Shown here: positions 1 to 8,756 of the stretch, piece after piece
Numbering within the stretch: the first letter of the stretch is position 1
Layout: every line of letters begins with the position of its first letter
Assembly: GCA_034927505.1 (NCBI GenBank)
Contig: JAYFPY010000024.1
Coordinates: forward strand, 1 to 64,000
Direction: 5' to 3'
DNA: 64,000 bases
From: RUG100 sp034927505
GTDB taxonomy: Bacteria > Bacillota > Clostridia > Peptostreptococcales > Anaerovoracaceae
The notes under the pieces: model-generated
Database searches by the model: none
Told to the model about the DNA's origin: nothing
Seen by the model: the letters and a program-made list of their open reading frames with translations, nothing else
Position numbers and translations under genes: made by a program

Positions 1-2
1 AT

Positions 3-101
3 GCTCTTCCAAGGAAACACCTTGGATATGCCACTCCCGAGGAACTGTTTGATGAATTCCTTGATCAGGTGTATTCAGTTGTCAAAGTACACGTAGCTTG
101 A
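3..101 (+). mobile_element. C-terminal end of an IS30-like transposase (runs off the window)
   Basis: Reading frame 3 is open from the left edge to a TGA at 99-101 and gives a 32-residue tail containing RKHLGYATPEELF. IS30-family transposases typically end with an arginine-rich stretch followed by a L-x-Y-x-T-P-x-E motif, so I read this as the transposase C-terminus. The rest of the element lies left of the window. The stop codon overlaps the TTG that opens the following frame, and the AT-rich palindromic stretch at 122-140 is probably the right end of the element. The family call is from the motif only; another DDE transposase with a similar tail is possible. Confidence 0.7.
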
Positions 102-1462
102 TTTTTACAAAAAGTGTTCAATTTGAAATTGCAATTTATGTATTTATCTGTTTGTATTTGGCATTCAGTAAACATGGTAAAGTTAAATTAGGTGAAGGAA
201 AACCGGAATACTCAATGTTCAGTTACATCGCAATGATGATGTGCGCAGCATTGGCGGCGACTGCAACATACTATTCCTTCGTGGAATGGTCGTTCTACTA
301 TGCCGACCCGGCATTCGGCATCAAGCCAATGACCCAGGCGGCGGCAGAGATGTCTTTGCCGTACACCTTCTTCCACTGGGGGTTCAGTGTACAGGTAATA
401 TTTGTGCTTACGGCAGTTGCCATAGCATACGGATATCACGTAAAGAAAGTACCTGTGCTGAGGGTCAGTGCAATATGTGAAAGCATGATGGGAGACTTCA
501 AATATAAAAAGCCGTTGGGGAAAGTAATAGATGCGCTTACCATTTTAAGCATAGTCGGCGGTCTGGGAGTATCCCTGGGGCTGGGTGTTCCGATCATCAG
601 TGCAGGGATAGCACATGTGATGGGAATCGAAGCAAACTTTACCATCAATCTGATCGTACTGCTGCTGGTAGCTGTGATTTTTTCGATAAGTTCCATAATA
701 GGCATCGAAAAAGGAATGAAAAAACTCAGTGACCTGACAATGTATCTGATGATTATTCTCATAGCATTCATATTCATTGCAGGACCGACAAAATTCATTG
801 CAAAAGAATTCACGTACAGCATCGGTAAAATGCTTTCGAATTATGTGGACATGAGCTTGTTTACAGATCCGATAGGAAACTCGGGATTCCCCGAAGCAAA
901 CACTATATTCCTGTTTACACTGGCACTGAACTATGCTGCGTTGATGGGGATATTCATTACAAAGATCTCAAAGGGAAGAACCATCAAAGAAGTGGTGCTT
1001 ACATGCCTGCTGGGTATCTCCCTTGGAACATGGATAATGTTCGGCATCGACGGAGGCTTCGGCCTGCATGCAGAAATCACAGGACAATTTGCGCTGTCTC
1101 AGGTGTCAGATGTACAGGCGGGAGTGTTCAAGCTGCTGGGCACGCTGCCTTTGGGAGAAATCATTATTCCAATCGTATTCGCGCTGTGTACACTTGGATT
1201 TCTGGCAACATCGCTGGATTCGGCATCATTTACACTGGCAAGTTCAGCCACAAGACAGCTGGATGAAAAAGGGAATCCGAATCCGAAATTCAGACTGGTG
1301 TGGTGCGTAGTCCTGGCTTTAGTGCCGTTGGTGATCATGTTTACAGGAGCACCGTTCTCGGCGTTGAAAACCATATGTATCGTATTGTCTATCCCATTCC
1401 TGTTCGTAATTATCGGAATGCTGATAGGCTTGTTCAAATGGTTTAAAGAGGACGGAAATTAA
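98..1462 (+). pseudogene. BCCT-family transporter, 5' end removed by an insertion sequence
   Basis: A secondary transporter of the betaine/carnitine/choline family in the membrane, closest in style to CaiT-like antiporters: a FHWG motif near residue 93, DPIGNSGFP near 258 and ISKGRTIKE near 292. The open frame codes 454 residues from a TTG, but the first 14 or so come from insertion-sequence DNA. Family homology starts at about YVFICLYLAFSKHGK, inside what should be the second membrane segment. About 60 residues including the first helix are therefore missing compared with the usual roughly 500. There is no good ribosome site before the TTG. It was probably the first gene of an operon with the ureohydrolase 56 bp downstream. 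It is likely inactive, although hybrid expression cannot be excluded. Confidence 0.8.
122..140 (+). repeat. Putative insertion-sequence right end (19-bp motif)
   Basis: The sequence TTTGAAATTGCAATTTATG lies just past the transposase stop and at the point where BCCT homology begins. The same 19 bases recur at 6266-6284, and the reverse complement of 15 of them at 17700-17714. The core AAATTGCAATTT is a perfect palindrome. It could be the terminal inverted repeat of the element, or a preferred palindromic insertion target, which IS30 elements are known for. Confidence 0.5.
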
Positions 1463-1518
1463 TACTATAACGACTAAATTATTATTAAATATTTCTTGAT
1501 TTGAAAGGAGAAAAAAGA

Positions 1519-2448
1519 ATGGAATATAAAGTACAGGAACATTTACATTATGCAGGGATACCGACTTGGAACCACTGCGAACTGACTCAGGATATTGAAG
1601 GTGCGGACATCGTTGTTATGGGAGTGCCCTTTGACAGCGGCGTTACATTCAGGCCGGGTGCCCGGTTTGCCCCGAGAGCTGTGAGAGAACAGAGCCTGAT
1701 AGCTTGCTGCTTCAAGTATCCGTGGGAGTACAGACTGTATGATGAAGCAAAAGTAATAGACTACGGAGATGTAGGCTACTGGGTAGGAGCAAAAGCAACA
1801 GATTTCATGGTTGAAGATACTTATCAGACTGTAAAGAAAGTACTGGCAGCGGGTGCTGCTCCAATGACCATCGGCGGCGACCACACCATACCTTACGGAC
1901 CTGTCAGGGCTGTCAGTGAAAAATATGGAAAACTGGCATTGATCCACTTCGATTCACATCAGGACAGTTCACCAAGCGAAGTGAAGGAAGACGGAACTCA
2001 CAATCTGTCACATGCAAACTTTGCATATGATCTACAGGAAGAAGGATGCATAGATCCGAGCAAGTCGGTTCAGTTGTACTGCAGAACCGAGTTTACAGAA
2101 TGCGGATACAATATCATCCGTTCGATGGAAGCTCTGGATATGACGCCAGAAGAACTGGCTGACAAGATCAAAGGCATCGTCGGAGACATGCCGGTATATC
2201 TGACTTTCGATATCGATGCACTGGATCCATCCGCTGCACCGGGCACAGGAACACCTGTCATCGGAGGGCCTTCTTCAGACACCATAAGAAAAGTGCTGCA
2301 GGGACTGCGCGGGGTCAATGTTGTCGGTGCTGATATGGTAGAAGTGCTGCCGGACAAAGATCCGAGTCACATTACTTCTATTGCAGGAGCTGCCGTTTCA
2401 CAGGACATAATGTACCTTATGAATGAAGCAAGAAAAGCAAATAAATAG
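1519..2448 (+). CDS. Ureohydrolase (agmatinase/arginase family)
   Basis: A manganese-dependent hydrolase that removes urea from a guanidino compound; 309 residues, normal for agmatinase. The metal ligands are visible: GGDHTI near residue 118, the D-x-H-x-D of HFDSHQD near 144-149, and DIDALDP near 230. The N-terminal RPGARFAPRAVREQS is also typical. I chose the ATG at 1519 because GGAG lies at 1505-1508; an in-frame TTG at 1501 would sit on that site. It follows a BCCT transporter and precedes a sigma-54 activator, so the substrate may be an imported guanidino or quaternary-ammonium compound. Agmatine, guanidinobutyrate and related substrates cannot be told apart here. Confidence 0.88.
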   Translation: MEYKVQEHLHYAGIPTWNHCELTQDIEGADIVVMGVPFDSGVTFRPGARFAPRAVREQSLIACCFKYPWEYRLYDEAKVIDYGDVGYWVGAKATDFMVEDTYQTVKKVLAAGAAPMTIGGDHTIPYGPVRAVSEKYGKLALIHFDSHQDSSPSEVKEDGTHNLSHANFAYDLQEEGCIDPSKSVQLYCRTEFTECGYNIIRSMEALDMTPEELADKIKGIVGDMPVYLTFDIDALDPSAAPGTGTPVIGGPSSDTIRKVLQGLRGVNVVGADMVEVLPDKDPSHITSIAGAAVSQDIMYLMNEARKANK

Positions 2449-2473
2449 AACGTAATAAAATATAAAACTATGG

Positions 2474-2499
2474 AGCGGCAGATCATTCTGCCGCTTTCT
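2474..2499 (+). terminator. Terminator-like hairpin after the ureohydrolase gene
   Basis: An 8-bp perfect stem (AGCGGCAG / CTGCCGCT) with a 6-nt loop is followed by a short T-rich run (TTTCT). The U-tract is weak. Confidence 0.6.
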
Positions 2500-2588
2500 G
2501 GTACAGATTATGTGAGGACAAGGGAAGGATAATAAGGTACAATAGAGGGAGCAAGCTGTTGATCATAATGTGGAGAAAAGTGATACAC

Positions 2589-3971
2589 ATGAAAAAGTTT
2601 GATGAAGTATTAAAAGAAAATTTCAATGAACTGATGAACTCCGTATCGGAAGATCTGCTGATCTCTGACGGAGAAGGCCGCGTCATGCGTGTAGACTCAA
2701 GCTTTGAAAGCTTTTACGGAGTCGGGGATGCAGGCGAGCTCCTGGGCAAAACAGTATACGAGCTGGAAGGAGAGGGCCTGTTCAAACCATCTGTTGTTGC
2801 AATTGTACTTAAGAAAAAAGAGAAAGTCACGATTATACAGAAAAACAGGCTTAACAGAGATATTATCGTTACTGCAACGCCGGTATTCGATAAGAAGGGC
2901 AGCATAAAGTTTGTAGTCAGTTATTCCAGAGATATTACAGAAATGACAGAACTGCAAAAGAAATATTCAGATCTGCAGAAAGAACTGAAGAGACAGTCTG
3001 CAGAACTGGATCGCCTCAGGCGAGAAACAAAAGTCGACAGTAATATTGTCTGTCGTTCTGCAGAGATGGAACGGGTAATGGATATGGTGGGAAAGGTCTC
3101 AGGATTTGATGTCAATGTTCTGCTGCTGGGGGATTCGGGAGTCGGAAAAACAATGATAGCAAAAGTGATACACGAAAAAAGCGACAGAGCCAATGGACCT
3201 TTTGTGGACATAAACTGTGCAGCCATTCCGGAAAATCTTTTAGAGTCGGAACTGTTCGGATATGAAAAAGGAGCATTCACAGGCGCGAGCATCAATGGAA
3301 AGATCGGACTGATGGAGCTGGCCGGCGGCGGTACACTGCTGCTGGATGAAATATCTGAAATGCCGATAACACTTCAGGCGAAACTGTTGAAGGCTATCCA
3401 GGAAAAGTGTATAACCAAAATCGGCGGACGCAGATCAATCAAAGTCGATTTTCGATTGATCGCGGCTTCAAACAGGCCTCTTGCCGAATATATCAAAGAA
3501 GGCAAATTCAGAAAAGATCTGTTTTACAGGCTCAACGTAGTAAATATAACCATTCCGCCGCTGGCTGAACGAAAAGGCGATATCATCCCTCTGGTGGAGC
3601 ATTTCACACAGCTATTCAACACAAAATACAGCCTTGATAAATCCTTTAGCCCAAAGGCAATGGAAGCTTTTCTTGACTGCTCATGGCCGGGTAATGTGAG
3701 AGAACTGTCCAACGCTGTCGAGAGGGCTGTAGTGACAGGCGTGAATGATATAATCGAAGCCGAAGAACTCCCTGACGAAGTGATTGAATCTGTCGGAGCG
3801 TACAGGGCTGATAACGTCGCCGGGATCGATGATTTGAACAAAGCACTTGAGGAATATGAGAAAGAAATCATCAATGCGGCTTACAAAAAATACGGAACTA
3901 CAACCAAAGTGGCAAAACATCTGAACATCAGTCAGCCTACAGCGCATAGGAAGATAGATAAATATAGATGA
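2589..3971 (+). CDS. PAS-domain sigma-54-dependent transcriptional activator
   Basis: An enhancer-binding protein of 460 residues that opens sigma-54 promoters by ATP hydrolysis. In order: a PAS sensor (about residues 10-120), a short coiled coil (120-145), an AAA+ domain with Walker A GDSGVGKT (about 177-184), the sigma-54 contact loop GAFTGA (about 227) and Walker B LLLDEIS, then a Fis-type helix-turn-helix at the C-terminus. The ATG at 2589 follows GGAGAAAAG; an upstream in-frame ATG at 2559 has no such site. The position behind the BCCT/ureohydrolase genes suggests it controls them in response to a small ligand. Their own -24/-12 promoter would lie left of the insertion sequence and is not visible. 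Confidence 0.9.
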   Translation: MKKFDEVLKENFNELMNSVSEDLLISDGEGRVMRVDSSFESFYGVGDAGELLGKTVYELEGEGLFKPSVVAIVLKKKEKVTIIQKNRLNRDIIVTATPVFDKKGSIKFVVSYSRDITEMTELQKKYSDLQKELKRQSAELDRLRRETKVDSNIVCRSAEMERVMDMVGKVSGFDVNVLLLGDSGVGKTMIAKVIHEKSDRANGPFVDINCAAIPENLLESELFGYEKGAFTGASINGKIGLMELAGGGTLLLDEISEMPITLQAKLLKAIQEKCITKIGGRRSIKVDFRLIAASNRPLAEYIKEGKFRKDLFYRLNVVNITIPPLAERKGDIIPLVEHFTQLFNTKYSLDKSFSPKAMEAFLDCSWPGNVRELSNAVERAVVTGVNDIIEAEELPDEVIESVGAYRADNVAGIDDLNKALEEYEKEIINAAYKKYGTTTKVAKHLNISQPTAHRKIDKYR

Positions 3972-3992
3972 GCACGAATTGTATGTAGACAG

Positions 3993-4018
3993 CACCGCAG
4001 GAATGCGGTGTTGTTTTT
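3993..4018 (+). terminator. Rho-independent terminator
   Basis: Stem CACCGCA/TGCGGTG with a GGAA loop, followed by TTGTTTTT, 21 bp after the stop of the sigma-54 activator. Confidence 0.85.
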
Positions 4019-4175
4019 GGGAGCGCGGCGAAATTACCTGAATAATTGGCAAGTTGAAGAGTAGAGTTGCAACTGTCTGTAATGAAGGTTCAAAATAATT
4101 GTAGGTGAACGTGGAATCTTAACAACGGTTTGTGGAAAAATCATAATGTTAATGTTTAAATAAGATAATATTCGA

Positions 4176-6029
4176 TTGGAATTTGAATTCATTAATAATG
4201 TGATTAATGAATCAAGGGTTAATACAGTAATGAGGTATAATGATATGGGGCATATCTTAATTGATTATCGAAAGAATTATAGGCTGATGCCAATGGATGG
4301 AGAAGATTTAGTGCTATTTTTTGATGATGGAAGGACAGCAGAAAAAATTGAAGACATATGCAATATGATCGAAAGGAAGAAATATGGATGTTATCTAGTG
4401 TCAGGTGACAGAGGGATAGGTAAAAGTAGTTTCATAAATCTAGTCATAGAAAGAGCAAAAAAAGAGAACGACTTTATTAAGTTCGCTTTCGGGACTGAAG
4501 ACTATAAAACTAATGAAAATATAACAAAGGGTTTCGTGAATAATATTCAAAATTTGAAAGAAGATTACTGGGATACAGAGGATACTAAGAGGCTAAGAAG
4601 ACTGAGTAAAATCGTTAATGGGGATTACTATCATAAAAAAGAATTTCTAAAAACCACTAGCGATACGACTGAAAAAGAAACAACACGAGATGCTTCAACA
4701 GGGGTTAAAAATAATAAATTTTTAAATTTTTCATTTGGGGCAAAAAAACAAAAAAAACAAACCAACGTTGATAATAATGAGGAAAACGAAATAATAACCT
4801 ATGCACCAAAGATTGATATTTTAAAGGAAATACATTATTTTTTAGATAAAATAAGTGATAAAGTGAACCTCATCATAATATTTGATGAGTTGGATAAACA
4901 AAATGAAGACTACTTAGAAGAATTGTTTAAGGAATTCAAAATGTTGTTTGTTGAAAACAAAGCATTCTTGTTTTTTATAACGGACTCAGATATGTATAAA
5001 GAATATGCAATGACTTTTGAGAATAATCTTATTACATATTTCATTAAAATGATATATATACCAAATTTGGATTACACATATACTAAACAATATTGTGGTT
5101 ACTTTTTTAATGAGAAAAACGAGGATGTATTAAAAGAGGTTTATTGGAAATCTTTGGGGAATAGAAGAATTATCAATATTGTATTCAGCAATACTGCAAG
5201 ATATGCACTAGGATGTTCAACGACTGATATTTATAAAGCAAAAGTACTTTTGGAGATGATAAGAATGTTGGATTTTTCATTTTCGGATGATAATAATATT
5301 GAATATGAAACTGATGTGTTTACTAAAGAAATGAAAAGACTGATTGAAAAGATATTTTCAAAGCAAGGCCTTCCTGTACAAAATGTTCAAAAATACTATT
5401 GTGATAATCAAATGAAATCCTTCCCGTCATTGGAAGAAATAATTGTTAAAATGAAGGGTGAAGAATTAGCCGCTATGGGAGTGAATGTTAGTCACGATGC
5501 CTTTGTATTTGATACAAGTCAGGCAGAATATGGTTTTGATAATGATGATAATAAAGACGAAAAACAAAGAAGGAAATTATATATACCGGCAGTTGATGAT
5601 AGTGGGGACTTGCGCCCAATTAAACCTGATAAGACTTACCCACTTGGAGAAAATGAGCCACATGCATATCAAAAGATACTATTACCAATGATATTGAATA
5701 AATTATCGGATTTGAGAAGAGTGGTGTTGATTGAACTGCCAACAGGAAGCGATTGGCCTAGCAAAGAAAGTGCAAAAAGCTTTTCAATGGTTGCTGCAAT
5801 TGAGACAGCAGATAGAAAAACCACAGGGTTTTATAACAGAGCTGGAGCATATAGATATGAGGACTGGGCAGTTATTAAGGAAATAGTGGACGAATTAACG
5901 AAAGTAAATGTTCCAGTATACTATTTTAAATGTGATAATGAAATGGATAATAAGAATATTGAAGAGGTTATTAAGAACGCTCTTGCTAGTACAACTTTGA
6001 AGATGGTTACTTCAAAAGATATTTTTTGA
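4176..6029 (+). CDS. Large P-loop ATPase (AAA/STAND-like), AT-rich islet gene
   Basis: A 617-residue ATP-binding protein with Walker A GDRGIGKSS (about residues 77-85), a Walker B-like LIIIFDELDK (about 234-243) and an arginine-containing lid region (SLGNRRIIN, about 329). A lysine- and asparagine-rich insert (about 165-205) interrupts the ATPase domain. The C-terminal 200 residues match nothing I recognise. Base composition is clearly more AT-rich than the flanking metabolic genes, pointing to horizontal acquisition. The frame opens at a TTG (4176) without a ribosome site; the ATG at 4230, preceded by AAGGG, may be the real start and would give 599 residues. Such ATPases often act in phage defence, but nothing here proves that. 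Confidence 0.75.
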   Translation: MEFEFINNVINESRVNTVMRYNDMGHILIDYRKNYRLMPMDGEDLVLFFDDGRTAEKIEDICNMIERKKYGCYLVSGDRGIGKSSFINLVIERAKKENDFIKFAFGTEDYKTNENITKGFVNNIQNLKEDYWDTEDTKRLRRLSKIVNGDYYHKKEFLKTTSDTTEKETTRDASTGVKNNKFLNFSFGAKKQKKQTNVDNNEENEIITYAPKIDILKEIHYFLDKISDKVNLIIIFDELDKQNEDYLEELFKEFKMLFVENKAFLFFITDSDMYKEYAMTFENNLITYFIKMIYIPNLDYTYTKQYCGYFFNEKNEDVLKEVYWKSLGNRRIINIVFSNTARYALGCSTTDIYKAKVLLEMIRMLDFSFSDDNNIEYETDVFTKEMKRLIEKIFSKQGLPVQNVQKYYCDNQMKSFPSLEEIIVKMKGEELAAMGVNVSHDAFVFDTSQAEYGFDNDDNKDEKQRRKLYIPAVDDSGDLRPIKPDKTYPLGENEPHAYQKILLPMILNKLSDLRRVVLIELPTGSDWPSKESAKSFSMVAAIETADRKTTGFYNRAGAYRYEDWAVIKEIVDELTKVNVPVYYFKCDNEMDNKNIEEVIKNALASTTLKMVTSKDIF

Positions 6030-6161
6030 TCGGTCATTAAAGATAACTCGGAATAAGAAATCAAAATAATTCTCGCGGAATAGTATTCTGTTAAACTGTA
6101 TAAATATTCAAATGAAGTGGTGACTGTAATCATCAGATGCCGGTGTTGTATCCAACTTGTT

Positions 6162-6190
6162 TTGATTTTACCCCCCCACCCCAGTATAAT
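6162..6190 (+). promoter_or_regulatory. Promoter with a poly-C tract in its spacer
   Basis: TTGATT (-35) and a perfect TATAAT (-10) are separated by exactly 17 bp, and that spacer consists largely of C7-A-C4. A strong GGGGAGGGG ribosome site and an ATG follow at 6211-6225. Slippage in the C7 run would change the spacer length and so promoter strength. Confidence 0.6.
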
Positions 6191-6222
6191 TAAAGCATAA
6201 ATACAAAAGGGGAGGGGTCCAT

Positions 6223-6270
6223 ATGGTCAACAGTCATTATGTGCCGCGGTTTGTTTCAGATCCTTTTTGA
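6223..6270 (+). pseudogene. N-terminal stub of a DUF4238-like gene
   Basis: A well-equipped start (GGGGAGGGG, 7 bp spacing) opens a frame reading MVNSHYVPRFVSDPF and then stops at 6270. The NSHYVPRF start is typical of DUF4238 proteins, which are usually 250-350 residues long. The frame is cut exactly where the 19-bp insertion-sequence motif (6266-6284) begins, so the gene appears truncated by a transposition or deletion event. Nothing resembling the rest of the family was found downstream. Confidence 0.55.
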
Positions 6271-6284
6271 AATTGCAATTTATG
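6266..6284 (+). repeat. Second copy of the 19-bp insertion-sequence-end motif
   Basis: Identical to 122-140 (TTTGAAATTGCAATTTATG), with unrelated flanks on both sides. It marks the break of the DUF4238 stub and may be a scar left by the same type of element. Confidence 0.5.
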
Positions 6285-6322
6285 GATTACATATTTTGAT
6301 ATGCAGGAAGGAAAAGAATCAA

Positions 6323-7057
6323 ATGAGTTTATTAAATGCAAAACAAAAGCAGGTTTACGATATATTATTAACACCAATATGCTGCGATAAGAAATATAAT
6401 AAAATATCAAAGAAAAGGGGGACAGTATTATCCGGACAAAAATATTATTCTAATGCCGATGAAGATATGTCAGATTTTGCTGTTGGCTTTTACGAGATAA
6501 TTTATAAAAATATACTGAAGGAAAATGTGCTGGATACAGAAGGGCATTTGTATTTCGAAGAATTTGCCGGAGATACAATGAACAGTTTTCAGTCAATAGC
6601 AAATATTACGCCCGATGCAGGCAACACAAAGAATAACAGAACTGATTATAAAGAATGGCCATCGTATCTTCAATACTATCATGATAACTATCATTGCCTT
6701 GCGAACTTCTGGCTTATTCCAATGAAATTGGGGCGAAGATCTATGAAGTTAAATAAGTTTGATTCCCTGGATTTATTCCTAGATGCTTTGGAAGAAGACT
6801 ATGATGGGGAAATATCTTGTTACGAGGAATATCGCAATTCAATAAGTACGTTTGAATCTTTCTGTGAAATTCATTTTGTGGGTCCAGGCCGAGAAAGAAG
6901 TGTAATCTTAAACAGTTATAAAAGCGATAAGAAAGAAGGCCAAAAAATAGTGGGGTATGCGATGGATGATATAAAAAACAGAGCTTACAGGATGGCAACA
7001 TCAAATCATTCAAATGGATTATGGGAATACTTTAATTATAATAATCTGCTAAAGTAA
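6323..7057 (+). CDS. Hypothetical protein of the AT-rich islet
   Basis: A soluble-looking 244-residue protein without signal peptide or membrane segment. The most distinctive part is a middle block with YHCLANFWLIPMKLGR (about residues 132-147). This recalls small uncharacterised proteins found in many Firmicutes, but I cannot name a family with certainty. The ATG at 6323 follows AGGAAGGAAAAG; an upstream in-frame ATG at 6239 lies inside the DUF4238 stub and the insertion motif and is less likely. It shares the AT-rich composition of the preceding ATPase gene. Its own promoter is not evident, so it may be transcribed from the poly-C promoter through the stub. Confidence 0.55.
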   Translation: MSLLNAKQKQVYDILLTPICCDKKYNKISKKRGTVLSGQKYYSNADEDMSDFAVGFYEIIYKNILKENVLDTEGHLYFEEFAGDTMNSFQSIANITPDAGNTKNNRTDYKEWPSYLQYYHDNYHCLANFWLIPMKLGRRSMKLNKFDSLDLFLDALEEDYDGEISCYEEYRNSISTFESFCEIHFVGPGRERSVILNSYKSDKKEGQKIVGYAMDDIKNRAYRMATSNHSNGLWEYFNYNNLLK

Positions 7058-7371
7058 GTTGAAATCCTGTACATTTTCTGATGCTCATTGACTATGGATT
7101 TTTATTTGCCGCTGACTATGGAATTTAGTTTACCACTCACAAATATCCAGAGTCGGAACCGGCCATATCATATGTCAGTTTTCTCAATACGCTGCTGATC
7201 GATAATGCGGAAAGGTATTATGCCTGCGCAGATATAAATGCTGTGAAGCGTCCGTCATCCAAGCCATAAAAACGGCCATTCATGACGTCGCTGCTCTTTT
7301 GATGCCGTAAATAAAGTAATATAGCGGCATGGATCATACAATTATGTTTTATGGGAAGGAAAGATATTAAA
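7058..7371. other. Non-coding stretch with insertion-sequence and gene debris
   Basis: No convincing complete gene. TGACTATGGA occurs twice, 24 bp apart (7089-7098 and 7113-7122), a multiple-repeat arrangement like that at the ends of IS21-type elements. A 41-codon open stretch at 7144-7269, without a start, ends in TAA and could be the tail of a lost gene. The last bases hold the ribosome site of the metalloprotease gene. Confidence 0.35.
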
Positions 7372-8598
7372 ATGAAAGAGAAGAAACAGCACCGAAAGGG
7401 GCACAAAATAAAGACTTTTATTACCGTGGTCATTGCTATAGTCGTGGTGGCGGCGGTGGTTCTGGTCGGTCAGCTGGCGTTGAACAAACTGGTAAACAAG
7501 GATTATTCCGATCTGAACAACAGAGATGAAGAAATGCTGAGTCAACTGGACCGGCTGTATTCAGTTACTTCGGGCGATAAAGAAATGTGGCAGGGGTATG
7601 ATCTGAACGATCAGCCGCTGATCCTTGTCGCCAAGGGGGATCATCTGAATTTCGGAGATGACAGCATCAATCTGATCAGAGGCACGGCTTATGCCGTGAA
7701 TGTAGAGGGGCTGGAGAACAAGGCTTATGCCCAGAAGATCGACATGCCGGGAAAATTCAAACTGCAGAATGTGTACCGTCTGGCGGCGGCCACTCCCGGC
7801 ATTATGAAGACTTGGTCGCCTATGGGCAATTTCAGCGGGATGTCTGACAACATCGGTCTGGGCAGTTCGGATCATGTCTTCTTTTTCAAATACAACAACG
7901 ACACTTTGAAAAATGCCGGAAAATCGGATTCCTATCTGCTGCCGTTCATGTCTCACGAACTCTTTCATTACGCCATGCAGCAGGGCTGGTCCACGGATGA
8001 ACCGATCTCATATGAAGAGCAGGATGCTGACTGGTACAGCCTTTTGGGCCTGCGATACAAAGTTATGGACAAGCTGCTGTACGGAGCGACTCACAGCAAA
8101 TTCACTGATACAGATGAAAACATTTCGGATTACGTCAAAGTCACAAAAGCGCTGAAAGAGGCGGATCCGAAAATGTTCAAGAAAATGATGAACATAGAAA
8201 ACGCCGAAGGTACAGCTCAGTTCATGAGCGTTCAGGCTTCCCGGATATCCAAGACTCCGGACTATACTTTTATTACCGACGGGCGGACCGACAAAACGGA
8301 TTTCTCATGGACCTTCAAGTACATGTCGAAACATACGGACCGAGTGGCGGACATACGCTGGCTCTGTTACGATGTGGGAGCGGTGCTCTGCTATACTCTG
8401 GATGAAGCCGAGGGGAACACGGAGTGGCAAAAGGCTCTGAATTCGGGACAGTATAAAACAGTGAACGATGCGGTCACGGCTTACTATGATTCAGGGATCG
8501 GTGATGATAAATACGATTCTATTTCTCAGATAAAAGACAAATATGATTTCGGCAGCCTGCAGAAAACAGCGGAACAGTTGTATACGAATTTGAATTAG
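7372..8598 (+). CDS. Membrane-anchored zinc metalloprotease (HExxH)
   Basis: A 408-residue protein with a basic N-terminus and one membrane segment (about residues 14-36), so the bulk is extracellular. The zinc motif HELFH sits near residue 196 (MSHELFHYAMQQG), with further acidic motifs downstream (EEQDADWY near 217; ENAEGTAQF near 277) that could give the third zinc ligand of a gluzincin-type protease. No close named family is recognised. The ATG at 7372 is preceded by GGAAGGAAAG; the in-frame ATG at 7351 would put that site inside the gene. It stands alone between the AT-rich islet and the permease gene. Its role may be cell-surface processing or peptide uptake, which is inference. Confidence 0.7.
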   Translation: MKEKKQHRKGHKIKTFITVVIAIVVVAAVVLVGQLALNKLVNKDYSDLNNRDEEMLSQLDRLYSVTSGDKEMWQGYDLNDQPLILVAKGDHLNFGDDSINLIRGTAYAVNVEGLENKAYAQKIDMPGKFKLQNVYRLAAATPGIMKTWSPMGNFSGMSDNIGLGSSDHVFFFKYNNDTLKNAGKSDSYLLPFMSHELFHYAMQQGWSTDEPISYEEQDADWYSLLGLRYKVMDKLLYGATHSKFTDTDENISDYVKVTKALKEADPKMFKKMMNIENAEGTAQFMSVQASRISKTPDYTFITDGRTDKTDFSWTFKYMSKHTDRVADIRWLCYDVGAVLCYTLDEAEGNTEWQKALNSGQYKTVNDAVTAYYDSGIGDDKYDSISQIKDKYDFGSLQKTAEQLYTNLN

Positions 8599-8632
8599 CG
8601 GGTATCCTGCCTCCCTGCCAAAACGTGAACCA

Positions 8633-8702
8633 ATACTTTACATTATGCCTGAAATCGATGGATATGGCTTATTGACAGAAAGTTCGGTAAACGGAATATA
8701 AT
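8633..8702 (+). promoter_or_regulatory. MerR-type promoter of the APC permease gene (19-bp spacer)
   Basis: TTGACA at 8672-8677 and TATAAT at 8697-8702 are 19 bp apart, the long spacer characteristic of MerR-activated promoters. The near-palindrome ACAGAAAGTTCGGT (8675-8688; 10 of 14 positions symmetric) overlaps the -35 and the spacer. The whole 70 bp, including ATACTTTA exactly 39 bp before the -35, aligns without gaps to 11924-11993. Confidence 0.75.
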
Positions 8703-8756
8703 TTTATTATGAACTAATATTATTATATAATTTGCGTAATGGCAGGAGGGAAAAAT

